DNA of 11,050 bases from Methyloceanibacter sp. Its GTDB lineage: Bacteria > Pseudomonadota > Alphaproteobacteria > Rhizobiales > Methyloligellaceae. How positions within the stretch are numbered: the first letter of the stretch is position 1; each line of letters begins with the position of its first letter. The notes below the pieces were generated by a model. It saw only the letters and a program-made list of their open reading frames with translations. It did not search any database and had not been told where the DNA came from. The stretch is taken from positions 1 to 11,050 of the forward strand of contig JAENXG010000059.1 of assembly GCA_016649675.1 (NCBI GenBank), written 5' to 3'. Shown here one piece after another: positions 1-6,170 of the stretch. The position numbers and the translations under genes are program-made.

Positions 1-353
1 CCGATCGCCGCGACCAGCTCCTTAGCGAGCGGCGCCAGCTCCTCGGAGATCAGGAAGGGATCGCCGCCGCCCCGCACATACAGCACGCGCTTGTCGTCGA
101 GGTAGAACTTGGTCTCGAAGCGGTAGTCGCCGCCCAAGACTTCCATCGCCAGCCATGCCGTCACGATCTTGGTGACCGAGGCCGGGACGAAGGGCTGGTC
201 GGCGTTCTGAGCGACCAGCTCTTTCCCCTCGGCGTCCATTACGAGCACGAGCCCAGACGGAGCGAGCGCCGCGACCTTCTCCTTGGCGCCGGCCAGGGCG
301 GGGGCGGGCAGCAGAAGCAGGGTGCAGGCGAGCAGGCGAGCAGGCGAGACCAC
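1..353 (-). CDS. dacB: D-alanyl-D-alanine carboxypeptidase / endopeptidase, peptidase S13 (PBP4 type), 5' part only
   Basis: Reading leftward from a GTG at 353, a frame stays open to the window edge (117 full codons). It starts with a signal peptide (Arg6, a Leu-rich core at about residues 7-16, then PAPALA) and continues as a mature exported protein. The serine-lysine active-site motif SVTK is at residues 59-62 in a PASVTKIVTAWLAMEVLG context, followed by DYRFETKFY and an RGGGDPFL stretch, the usual order at the N-terminus of family S13. Known enzymes of this family cut D-Ala-D-Ala ends or cross-links of peptidoglycan in the periplasm. The SxN and KTG motifs would lie beyond the edge. The start is unusual: an ATG at 355-353 is two bases upstream but out of frame, because of a triplicated octamer in the signal-peptide region (324-347). 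The family call is firm; the exact start is not. Confidence 0.85.
   Translation of the reverse strand, partial: MVSPARLLACTLLLLPAPALAGAKEKVAALAPSGLVLVMDAEGKELVAQNADQPFVPASVTKIVTAWLAMEVLGGDYRFETKFYLDDKRVLYVRGGGDPFLISEELAPLAKELVAAI
324..347. repeat. Three perfect tandem copies of an 8-bp unit (GCAGGCGA) in the signal-peptide coding region
   Basis: The octamer GCAGGCGA occurs at 324-331, 332-339 and 340-347. It lies directly after the start codon of the minus-strand S13 peptidase gene. Eight is not a multiple of three, so gain or loss of one unit changes the reading frame. With the three copies present, only the GTG at 353 is in frame with the enzyme. With two copies the ATG at 355 would be in frame and give an ordinary signal peptide (MWSRLLACTLLLLPAPALA). 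The repeat is seen directly; slippage as its origin is inferred. Confidence 0.9.
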
Positions 354-441
354 ATGGCGACTCCAACGCGGGCGCAGCGTATGCAACTTGCGGACCTATG
401 CTAGTGATACTCAAGCGTTAAGTCAGTCAGATCGCAGAATT

Positions 442-463
442 TCCGCTTATGGCACTTAGCGGA
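442..463. repeat. Short inverted repeat TCCGCT..AGCGGA, relative of the element at 2453-2522
   Basis: TCCGCT (442-447) and AGCGGA (458-463) form a perfect 6-bp inverted repeat around a 10-nt loop. The left arm plus loop, TCCGCTTATGGCAC, matches 12 of 14 bases of TCCGCTCCTGGCAC read on the minus strand at 2521-2508. Two related copies about 2 kb apart suggest a dispersed intergenic repeat family. Belonging to a known rhizobial repeat is from memory and was not checked. Confidence 0.45.
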
Positions 464-477
464 CGGTGGAAGCAGGA

Positions 478-505
478 CAGAGCGTTTCCGCTCTGCCCCA
501 TTTTT
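478..505 (+). terminator. Candidate Rho-independent terminator or leader hairpin
   Basis: CAGAGCG (478-484) and CGCTCTG (489-495) form a perfect 7-bp stem with a TTTC loop, followed after CCCCA by five T residues (501-505). On the plus strand this resembles an intrinsic terminator, although the T run is five bases away from the stem. No plus-strand gene precedes it in the window, since the S13 gene points away. It may be a leftover of a lost gene or a leader structure ahead of the DUF6471 gene. Confidence 0.4.
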
Positions 506-548
506 CAGACGTCTACTTGCTCTGATATGGCCACTGACACTGCTTACG

Positions 549-755
549 ATGTTAAAATCATCGAATCGGGCATGTCGGATGATAAAGAAAGGCACTCAGT
601 GGAAGGCCAAGGCCAAGGGCCTGCTCAAGGCTGAGCTAAAGCGGCGCAACCTAAGCTACGCCGACCTAGCCGAGCGTCTGTCCGCTATCGGGATCAAGGA
701 AAACGAGCGAAACCTATCGAACAAAATCGCGCGCGGAAGTTTCAGGTTTCGTTGA
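549..755 (+). CDS. DUF6471 domain protein, C-terminally truncated
   Basis: A 68-residue protein whose residues 17-64 (QWKAKAKGLL, then AELKRRNLSYADLAERL, then ERNLSNKIARGSF) match the small DUF6471 family, a helix-turn-helix-like domain of unknown function. Members I recall continue after 'NKIARG.F' with about 20 more residues of a hydrophobic helix (like TAAFFLQCLEAIG). Here the frame ends with RFR and a TGA, so the end of the domain is missing. None of the forward frames I read just downstream restores that helix. The start may instead be the ATG at 579 (MIKKGTQWKAK), closer to the usual family length; neither start has a clear Shine-Dalgarno sequence. It faces the DUF3108 gene with only 26 nt between stop codons. 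It may be a decayed remnant. Confidence 0.6.
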   Translation: MLKSSNRACRMIKKGTQWKAKAKGLLKAELKRRNLSYADLAERLSAIGIKENERNLSNKIARGSFRFR

Positions 756-781
756 TGCCGCGGAAGTTGGGGTGCAATCGC

Positions 782-1672
782 TCACGGCCGCGAATTTGCT
801 CGCCAGTTCCCTTCGGCGTGTAATGAGGTTGAGATTGCTGACAGTAAGCCGGCCTCCGTCGGCAGTAGAATATGGTAGGGCACATACATATCGGTCCCGG
901 GCAGCGAAACGAGCCAAACCTCAATTGCGTCTGTATGGGACATGAGCTTGATGTTGGGATCATCGGGTGCGTACCCGGAGATTGGCTTGAACTTGACGCG
1001 GCAAACGACGGCATAACTCGAATACGCGGTCGAGGCTTCCTTCTGCACCGGGACTTTCCGTTTAGGCGTGAGCACAAGGTCAAACCGCCACCCCCCGTCG
1101 AACACCGGCACTGTTTGATCGCAGACCTTGAGATCACCATTCGGGTTGTCAGAACGAGCATGAAAAAAGGCCGCGGCAATTGGATCGAGCGCGCCCACGA
1201 GCTGTTCCTTTGTAATTGGGATTTCGCGAGGATCACGGGTCTGCTTCGGGACAATCGAGAGTGCCGTGACGGCTCCGGCATCAAAGGACATGCGGAGTTG
1301 GCCAGCATCACCTCCGCCTGCATAGCTCAACGCATACATCGCTGGTTCCAGGCCGGCACTCGTGACCTTCCCAGAGCTTGCGGTAGTGGCCTGCCAATCA
1401 TAAAGAAGGCCACCTAGCATTGAGAAGCGCCCATCACCCCGCACGCGGTAATCAGAGCCGTTCAACAGGGTTGTGAAACGAAAGCTCCCCAGATTGAAGT
1501 TGCCCAGATCGACGCGGTAGTCAGCGACAACTCGCGTCGCTGCCGCTATAGGGTCCTCTGCTAAGGCGCCTCCGGGCAACGAGCCGTAACAGAAAAGGAC
1601 ACTCCCGATAAGGACCGACTCGCACCGCCCTGGACGCACCCCGCAACCCTCTCTCAAATCTCCGGCCCGCAT
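782..1672 (-). CDS. DUF3108 domain protein, secreted
   Basis: A 296-residue protein with a long N-terminal region and an export signal: a hydrophobic core around residues 19-32, then GGALA ending near residue 38, a plausible signal-peptidase site. The mature part has the layout of the alphaproteobacterial DUF3108 family: early ADYRVDLGNFNLGSF strands, a central IPIT..(L)DPIAAAFF segment (151-170), a paired-cysteine region (Cys184 in KVCDQTVPVFDG and Cys224 in VVCRVKFKPISGY) and a C-terminal VPYHILLPT (264-272). The two cysteines could form a periplasmic disulfide. The family's role is not established; it is thought to be a beta-rich envelope protein. The gene is divergent from the DedA gene (about 120 nt between starts) and convergent with the DUF6471 gene. 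The plus-strand ORF inside it (872-1417) is a shadow. Confidence 0.8.
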   Translation of the reverse strand: MRAGDLREGCGVRPGRCESVLIGSVLFCYGSLPGGALAEDPIAAATRVVADYRVDLGNFNLGSFRFTTLLNGSDYRVRGDGRFSMLGGLLYDWQATTASSGKVTSAGLEPAMYALSYAGGGDAGQLRMSFDAGAVTALSIVPKQTRDPREIPITKEQLVGALDPIAAAFFHARSDNPNGDLKVCDQTVPVFDGGWRFDLVLTPKRKVPVQKEASTAYSSYAVVCRVKFKPISGYAPDDPNIKLMSHTDAIEVWLVSLPGTDMYVPYHILLPTEAGLLSAISTSLHAEGNWRANSRP

Positions 1673-1793
1673 TCATCTAACCGAAAAAATGCGTCGTTCG
1701 TATGCCCAGCGCCTACACGCTTGGGGTTATGACAGGGCAACTTGTCCTCAGTCGGCAAGTCGAGGCGGCAAACCTGGACGGAAATTTTGATTG

Positions 1794-2402
1794 ATGGATT
1801 ACCTCGCGAGCCAAGTGCTTTTTTTCGTCAAAGCCCACCCTGAATGGGCTGCCCTTATCATAGGGCTTGTAGCGTTCGGAGAGTCATTTGTTTTCCTTAG
1901 TCTGTTATTTCCGGGCACCGCTATCCTCATCGCTTCCGGAGCGCTAATCGAGGCCGGTATCCTCGATCCTTTTTCGCCGGTGGTGGCTGGAATTGTAGGT
2001 GCTGTTCTCGGTGACGCGATCTCGTTCTGGTTGGGCCAGAAGTTTGGGCCATTGCTTTCGGATGTTTGGCCATTCCGAAGGCATCCTGAACGGCTTGAGA
2101 ATGGGATTAGTTTTTTTAAGCGCTATGGCGCAAGCAGCGTTTTCATCGGGCGGTTCTTTGGCCCTCTACGCGCGGTCATTCCTTTGGCGGCGGGGATATT
2201 GCATATGCCGTCGCGACGCTTCTACATGGCCAATGTCTTATCAGCGATCGTTTGGGCGCCGGCACTGGTGTTTTCTGGCGATCTGCTGGCTCATTCCTTG
2301 GGACCGCAAAACCTTGCGACGAAAATCTTCTACGTAACAGTCATTGCAGCCGCCTTGGCGTTGCTCGCTCCTTCGGTGCGGCGACTGTTCACTACGAAAT
2401 AG
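1794..2402 (+). CDS. DedA-family integral membrane protein (SNARE-associated / VTT domain)
   Basis: A 202-residue polytopic membrane protein. It shows Glu30 in a membrane segment before a PGT turn (40-42), GDAISFWLG with Asp74, and the family signature YGASSVFIGRFFGPLRAVIPLAAG (split here: R120 and R126, spaced six residues apart as in the essential arginine pair of DedA proteins), then MP..RF...N...A..W at 138-154. DedA proteins are inner-membrane transporters of undecaprenyl phosphate or other lipids and affect envelope integrity and membrane potential. The ATG at 1794 follows an in-frame TTG at 1791. A GGACGGA at 1776-1782 is better spaced for the TTG, so the true start may be three bases upstream. 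It appears to stand alone: the next firm gene is over 550 bases away. Confidence 0.85.
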   Translation: MDYLASQVLFFVKAHPEWAALIIGLVAFGESFVFLSLLFPGTAILIASGALIEAGILDPFSPVVAGIVGAVLGDAISFWLGQKFGPLLSDVWPFRRHPERLENGISFFKRYGASSVFIGRFFGPLRAVIPLAAGILHMPSRRFYMANVLSAIVWAPALVFSGDLLAHSLGPQNLATKIFYVTVIAAALALLAPSVRRLFTTK

Positions 2403-2452
2403 CCACTTGGTGTGAGTTGATCTCCGGGCGTGCGTACCCCAATGTAAACAAC

Positions 2453-2522
2453 GTCTGCTATGGGTCAGTAGCCGAAATCACAAAGGACCATCGAATTGGT
2501 CGCCTTTGTGCCAGGAGCGGAC
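2453..2522. repeat. Nested inverted-repeat element with strong hairpin
   Basis: The inner hairpin has CACAAAGGACCA (2479-2490) against TGGT-CG-CCTTTGTG (2497-2510): 12 base pairs with one 2-nt bulge and a 6-nt loop. The outer arms are GTCTGCT (2453-2459) and AGCGGAC (2516-2522), pairing over 7 positions with one G-U wobble in RNA. There is no T tract on the plus strand, so it is a poor terminator for the DedA gene. On the minus strand it starts 14 nt past the stop of the small ORF at 2524-2826 and could end that transcript. The right arm shares TCCGCT-NN-TGGCAC with 442-455, suggesting a dispersed element. Confidence 0.55.
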
Positions 2523-2523
2523 A

Positions 2524-2826
2524 TCAGCGCTCGGGCTGCAAAAAAGGCGTTCCAAGCAATGCGTGGATCACGGTCATCGACCAACGTACAACGCTTTCGG
2601 GAAACTGAGTTGCGCTCGACGGCTCGGGTCCTTCAGCAAGTAGCAAGCGTGTGAGGCTGTATGTGTCGCCAATCCATTGGCCGAGCAATTGACCAGCAAT
2701 GCTGTTCGGACGGGCTACCCCAGCGACGATCAGCAGCGTGTAGGCGAAGGTTATGGTGGCCTGGAGGAGGGCCGTTTTGGCGATGCTTGGAGCAGGCTTA
2801 TCCGGCGGAAATGCAAAAACCGACAA
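2524..2826 (-). CDS. Possible small hypothetical protein
   Basis: I do not recognise this 100-codon minus-strand frame. It begins at TTG (2826) and is open without a start codon up to 2868, so it may be the tail of a longer decayed gene. The translation has a Pro-rich start, a hydrophobic stretch at about residues 18-37 (ALLQATITFAYTLLIVAGVA), then ARPNSIAGQLLGQWIGDTYSL and a second moderately hydrophobic part ending near the stop. The mix of residues looks more natural than the Arg/His/Gln-rich shadow frames elsewhere in the window. No Shine-Dalgarno sequence is evident. Overlapping plus-strand frames (2661-2921, 2677-2886) look less protein-like. It may equally be a chance ORF. Confidence 0.3.
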   Translation of the reverse strand: MSVFAFPPDKPAPSIAKTALLQATITFAYTLLIVAGVARPNSIAGQLLGQWIGDTYSLTRLLLAEGPEPSSATQFPESVVRWSMTVIHALLGTPFLQPER

Positions 2827-2895
2827 CCCTGGACAACTTGGGTAGCCTTTCGCGGAATTGGTGCGGCATCATGTCTAAGCCATTAATATTCAATC

Positions 2896-2924
2896 TTGAT
2901 AGAAAGAAAGACAAGCTCTAGATA
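2896..2924 (+). promoter_or_regulatory. Candidate sigma-70-type promoter for the regulator-hyf operon
   Basis: TTGATA (2896-2901, 5 of 6 to the -35 consensus) is followed after 17 nt by TAGATA (2919-2924, weak -10) in the most AT-rich part of the window. Initiation would fall near 2931, about 30-50 nt before the regulator's start. This is the only plausible promoter I see for the operon. It was judged by eye only. Confidence 0.3.
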
Positions 2925-2978
2925 GCAAAAGTCACTTCTCAAATTCGATGGGGTTAAGACATAATAACGGCTGCGCAA

Positions 2979-3206
2979 TTGCGGGCTTCGCGTGCCCTTC
3001 TCGGTATCGACCAGCGCAAATTGGCCGAGATGGCCGGCCTTTCGCTGCCGACGATTCAGCGGATGGAAGCAAGCGACAGCGTCATCCGCGGCAACGTCGA
3101 TTCGCTGATGAAGCTTGTGGGCGCGCTGGATGCCGCCGGCATCGAGCTGATCGCGGAAGGTGCCCTGAGCCAGGGCAGCGGCCGCGGCGTCCGTCTCAAG
3201 GCTTGA
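2979..3206 (+). CDS. Small XRE-family helix-turn-helix regulator, first gene of the hyf operon
   Basis: Read from TTG at 2979 it gives 75 residues with a Cro/C1-type helix-turn-helix at about residues 10-32 (IDQRKLAEMAGLSLPTIQRME), followed by NVDSLMKLVGALDAAGIELI and a short RGVRLKA tail. This small type is common in alphaproteobacteria. Relatives typically begin MITAAQLRA(A/S)RALLG. The same frame here reads ATA ATA ACG GCT GCG CAA TTG from 2961, with a stop at 2955-2957, so the expected initiator is ATA and the annotated TTG lies six codons inside the family's N-terminus. A GGGG (2950-2953) is well placed for an ATA start at 2961 but not for the TTG. The stop is 7 nt before hyfB, so the genes are surely cotranscribed. 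Control of the hyf genes is inferred from position. Confidence 0.75.
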   Translation: MRASRALLGIDQRKLAEMAGLSLPTIQRMEASDSVIRGNVDSLMKLVGALDAAGIELIAEGALSQGSGRGVRLKA

Positions 3207-3213
3207 GCCGGCC

Positions 3214-5223
3214 ATGAGCCTCGCAACGATCCTCGTCGCGGTTGCTTTTCTGCTCGCCCTTGCAGGCCTTGCGGTGTTCATCGGCCGCACCGCGGCGGGC
3301 CGGGTGATCGTGTATGGCGGCTCGCTGGTCGCTTGCAGTGTCGCTCTCGTAGCAGCCGGCTCGCATCTCCTAAACGTTGCCGGGACCGCGACGGTCACCT
3401 TGCCATTGGGGCTGCCTTGGCTCGGCGCCCATTTCCGCATGGACGCGCTTTCGGCGTTCTTTCTCGTCGTCGTCAATCTCGGTGCTGCCTCTGCGAGCCT
3501 GTTCGCGCTCGGTCATGGCCGGCATGAGCACGCGCCCATGCGCGTGTTACCGTTCTACCCTGTGTTTCTCGCCGGCATGAGCCTCGTGGTGGTGGCCGAC
3601 GACGCCTACAGCTTCCTCTTCTCCTGGGAGCTCATGTCGCTCTCGTCCTGGGCGCTGGTGGTGGCGCATCACGCGACGCGCGGGAATTTGCAGGCGGGCT
3701 ACATCTATATCGTGATGGCGAGCTTCGGCACTTTCGCGCTGCTGCTCGCCTTCGGCCTGCTTGCCGGTCCCGACGGCGGCTATGCGTTCTCTGCGATGCG
3801 CGACGCCGCGGTCTCGCCCACCGTCGCCGCGCTCGTTCTCATGCTTGTCCTTCTCGGCGCGGGGTCTAAGGCCGGCCTCGTGCCGCTCCATGTCTGGCTG
3901 CCGCTCGCCCATCCCGCCGCCCCAAGCCACGTCTCGGCGCTGATGAGCGGCGTCATGACCAAGGTCGCGGTCTACGCCTTCGTGCGCATCGTGTTCGATC
4001 TGCTCGGAAGCCCGGAATGGTGGGGGAGCATGGTGGTGCTCGCGCTTGCCGGCATCACCTGCGTCATGGGCGTGCTCTATGCGCTGATGGAGCACGATCT
4101 GAAGCGCCTGCTCGCCTATCACACGGTGGAGAATATCGGCATCATCTTCATTGGGCTGGGGCTCGCGCTCGCCTTCCAGGCCTTTGACATGCGTGTGGCG
4201 GCGGCGCTCGCCTTCACGGCGGCGCTGCTCCACGTGTTCAACCATTCGGTGTTCAAGAGCCTCTTGTTCTTCGGCTCGGGTGCCGTGCTCGGCGCGACGG
4301 GGATGCGCGACATGGAGCATCAAGGCGGCCTGATTCACCGCATGCCGCTCACGGCCTTCACCTTCCTTGTCGGCTGCGTCGCCATCTCGGCGCTGCCCCC
4401 GCTCAACGGCTTCGTATCCGAGTGGCTGACCTTCCAGGCGATCCTGCTCAGTCCGCAGCTTCCGTCGTGGGGGCTGAAATTTCTCGTGCCGGGCGTCGGC
4501 GCTCTGCTCGCTCTATCGGCAGCGCTCGCTGCCGCCTGCTTCGTCAAGGCCTTCGGCGTGACCTTTCTCGGCCGGCCCCGCAGCACGGCGGCAGAGCGCG
4601 CGCATGAGACCGATCCCTATTCGCTCGCGGCGATGTTCTTTCTGGCGAGCCTCTGCCTCGTCGCCGGCATCCTCCCAGGCATCTTCATTGATGCGCTCGC
4701 GCCGGTCGCCACGGCGCTTGTCGGCGAGAGCATGCCGCAGCAGAGCAGCGTTCCATTCTTCGCCATCGTGCCCATCGCGGAGAGCCGCAGCTCCTATGAC
4801 GGCCTGCTCGTATTCCTGTTCATGGTCGCCTCGGCGACGTTGGCCGCTGCCGCCATCCATCGTCTGGCATCGAATAGGCTTCGAAGGGGGCCGGCGTGGG
4901 ATTGCGGCTTTCCCGATCCAAGCCCGATGACGCAATACTCCGCCTCGAGCTTTGCCCAGCCGATCCGCCGCGTGTTCGGCACCACGGTCTTTCATGCGCG
5001 CGAGCGCGTGGAGATGCCGCCGCCCGGCGACATGCGGCCAGCGCGGCTTGAAGTTACTCTCGAGGATCCTGTCTGGGACGTGGCCTATGTGCCCATTGTC
5101 AGGGGCGTCGAGTCGAGCGCGATCGCCCTCAACCGCGTGCAGTTCTTCACCATCCGCCAGTATCTCAGCCTCGTCTTCCTTGCCCTGGTCGGCCTCCTCC
5201 TGGTGCTCGTCATATGGCCCTGA
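3214..5223 (+). CDS. hyfB: Hydrogenase-4 / Ehr complex subunit B, antiporter-like (NuoL/M family)
   Basis: A 669-residue, highly hydrophobic protein of normal HyfB/HycC length. Proton-pathway residues of the antiporter-like subunits are in place: Glu139 in FSWELMSLSSW, Lys219 in GAGSKAGLVPLHVWLP, Lys250 in SGVMTKVAVY, Lys297 in EHDLKRLLAYHTVENIG, Lys348 in HSVFKSLLFF and Glu403 in GFVSEWLTFQ. The C-terminal part carries AWDCGFPDPSPMTQYSASSF (561-580), typical of HyfB/HycC and not of NuoL, followed by a soluble loop and a last membrane segment. It is expected to form part of the proton-pumping membrane arm of the complex. There is a 7-nt gap after the regulator and a 10-nt overlap with hyfC. 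AAGG at 3199-3202 is a weak, distant ribosome site, so initiation is probably coupled to the upstream gene. Confidence 0.93.
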   Translation: MSLATILVAVAFLLALAGLAVFIGRTAAGRVIVYGGSLVACSVALVAAGSHLLNVAGTATVTLPLGLPWLGAHFRMDALSAFFLVVVNLGAASASLFALGHGRHEHAPMRVLPFYPVFLAGMSLVVVADDAYSFLFSWELMSLSSWALVVAHHATRGNLQAGYIYIVMASFGTFALLLAFGLLAGPDGGYAFSAMRDAAVSPTVAALVLMLVLLGAGSKAGLVPLHVWLPLAHPAAPSHVSALMSGVMTKVAVYAFVRIVFDLLGSPEWWGSMVVLALAGITCVMGVLYALMEHDLKRLLAYHTVENIGIIFIGLGLALAFQAFDMRVAAALAFTAALLHVFNHSVFKSLLFFGSGAVLGATGMRDMEHQGGLIHRMPLTAFTFLVGCVAISALPPLNGFVSEWLTFQAILLSPQLPSWGLKFLVPGVGALLALSAALAAACFVKAFGVTFLGRPRSTAAERAHETDPYSLAAMFFLASLCLVAGILPGIFIDALAPVATALVGESMPQQSSVPFFAIVPIAESRSSYDGLLVFLFMVASATLAAAAIHRLASNRLRRGPAWDCGFPDPSPMTQYSASSFAQPIRRVFGTTVFHARERVEMPPPGDMRPARLEVTLEDPVWDVAYVPIVRGVESSAIALNRVQFFTIRQYLSLVFLALVGLLLVLVIWP

Positions 5224-6170
5224 TGCTCAACCTCATCGTGCAGGGCGCGCAGATGCTCTTGGTGCTCTTGCTCGCACCGCTCTTGACCGGCGTTGTGCGC
5301 AAGGTGAAGGCGCGGCTGCTGCTGCGGCAAGGTCCGCCGCTCGTACAGCCCTATCGCGACCTCGTGCGGCTGATGCGAAAGGAGGTGGTGCTGGCGGACG
5401 GCGCGTCCTGGCTATTCAGGGTTTGTCCCTATCTCATCTTCGCCGCCACCTGGGTCGCGGCCTCCTTGGTGCCGACCTTCGGCGTCGGGCTCGTGTTCTC
5501 CTGGTCGGCGGACCTCATCGCCATCATTGCGCTGCTTGGGCTCGCGCGCTTCTTCCTCGCCCTGGCCGGTCTTGACGTGGGCACAAGCTTCGGCGGCATC
5601 GGCTCGAGCCGCGAGGTGATGATCGCCTCGCTCGCCGAGCCGGCCATGCTCATGATCGTGTTTACGCTGGCACTCGTCGCGGGCTCCACCCAGCTTTCCA
5701 CCATGGCCGAGTTCCTGGTCTCCTCCGAGGTCGGCTTGCGCGTCTCGCTCGGCATGGCGCTGATCGCCCTCATCATGGTGGCGATCGCCGAGAACGCGCG
5801 CATTCCGGTCGACAATCCGGCCACGCATCTTGAGCTCACCATGGTGCATGAGGCCATGGTGCTTGAATACTCCGGGCGCCACCTCGCGGTGATCGACCTT
5901 GCCGCCGAGCTCAAGCTCCTTCTCTACATCTCGCTCATCGCCTGTCTCTTCGTTCCTTGGGGGCTCGCGCCCCAGGGCGCACCGCCGGAGGCGTTGGCGC
6001 TCGGCGTCGGCGCCTATCTCGCCAAGCTCGGCGCGTGTGGCTTCCTGCTTGCGTTTTTCGAGACCTCGATCGCCAAGATGCGCGTGTTCCGTGTGCCGGA
6101 ATTCTTGGGCGCGGCGCTGATGCTCGGTCTGCTCGCGACGCTGCTCATGTTCGTGTCGAGGAGCCTGTAG
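5214..6170 (+). CDS. hyfC: Hydrogenase-4 / Ehr complex subunit C (NuoH-like)
   Basis: A 318-residue membrane protein of the NuoH/HycD/HyfC family. Signatures are RQGPPLVQPYRDLVRLMRKE (38-57), the acidic loop IAENARIPVDNPATHLELTM with VHEAMVLEYS (191-220; Glu193, Asp200, Glu207, Glu213, Glu218) and a C-terminal FFETSIAKMRVFRVPEFLG (281-299). In complex I this subunit links the peripheral redox arm to the membrane arm and, through its acidic residues, passes conformational or charge signals to the pumps; retention of those residues implies a working connection. Two starts are possible: ATG at 5214, inside hyfB, or ATG at 5223, overlapping the hyfB stop in a TGATG arrangement. Neither has a Shine-Dalgarno sequence, so translational coupling is likely. 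hyfD, which lies between hyfC and hyfE in E. coli, is absent. Confidence 0.92.
   Translation: MALMLNLIVQGAQMLLVLLLAPLLTGVVRKVKARLLLRQGPPLVQPYRDLVRLMRKEVVLADGASWLFRVCPYLIFAATWVAASLVPTFGVGLVFSWSADLIAIIALLGLARFFLALAGLDVGTSFGGIGSSREVMIASLAEPAMLMIVFTLALVAGSTQLSTMAEFLVSSEVGLRVSLGMALIALIMVAIAENARIPVDNPATHLELTMVHEAMVLEYSGRHLAVIDLAAELKLLLYISLIACLFVPWGLAPQGAPPEALALGVGAYLAKLGACGFLLAFFETSIAKMRVFRVPEFLGAALMLGLLATLLMFVSRSL

Larger units (their letters stand above)
2403..2960. other. Long stretch without a firm gene between the DedA gene and the regulator
   Basis: No plus-strand frame here looks like a protein; those that are open are short and overlap one another. What can be seen is a nested inverted repeat (2453-2522), one doubtful minus-strand ORF (2524-2826), and an AT-richer end (about 2880-2960) with a candidate promoter for the hyf operon. 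Base composition is clearly less GC-rich than in the operon that follows. Confidence 0.6.

Noticed and set aside
22..414. Minus-strand 130-codon ORF over the left end
   Set aside because: Its Arg/Gly/Pro-rich translation is in a different frame from the S13 peptidase reading (SVTK motif, signal peptide), which explains the same DNA much better.
401..595. Minus-strand 64-codon ORF upstream of the DUF6471 gene
   Set aside because: It spans the terminator-like hairpin and inverted repeat and overlaps the DUF6471 start; no recognisable protein pattern.
872..1417. Plus-strand 181-codon ORF
   Set aside because: Antisense shadow of the DUF3108 gene, which has a signal peptide and family motifs.
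2883..3476. Minus-strand 197-codon ORF over the regulator and the start of hyfB
   Set aside because: Low-complexity Ala/Arg/Thr translation lying opposite two well-supported plus-strand genes.
3547..4338. Minus-strand 263-codon ORF inside hyfB
   Set aside because: His/Arg/Glu-rich translation typical of the antisense frame of a GC-rich membrane protein gene.
3214..5223. HyfB as the DabB part of a DabA/DabB inorganic-carbon transporter
   Set aside because: No DabA-like (DUF2309) gene is adjacent, and a full set of hyf genes follows.
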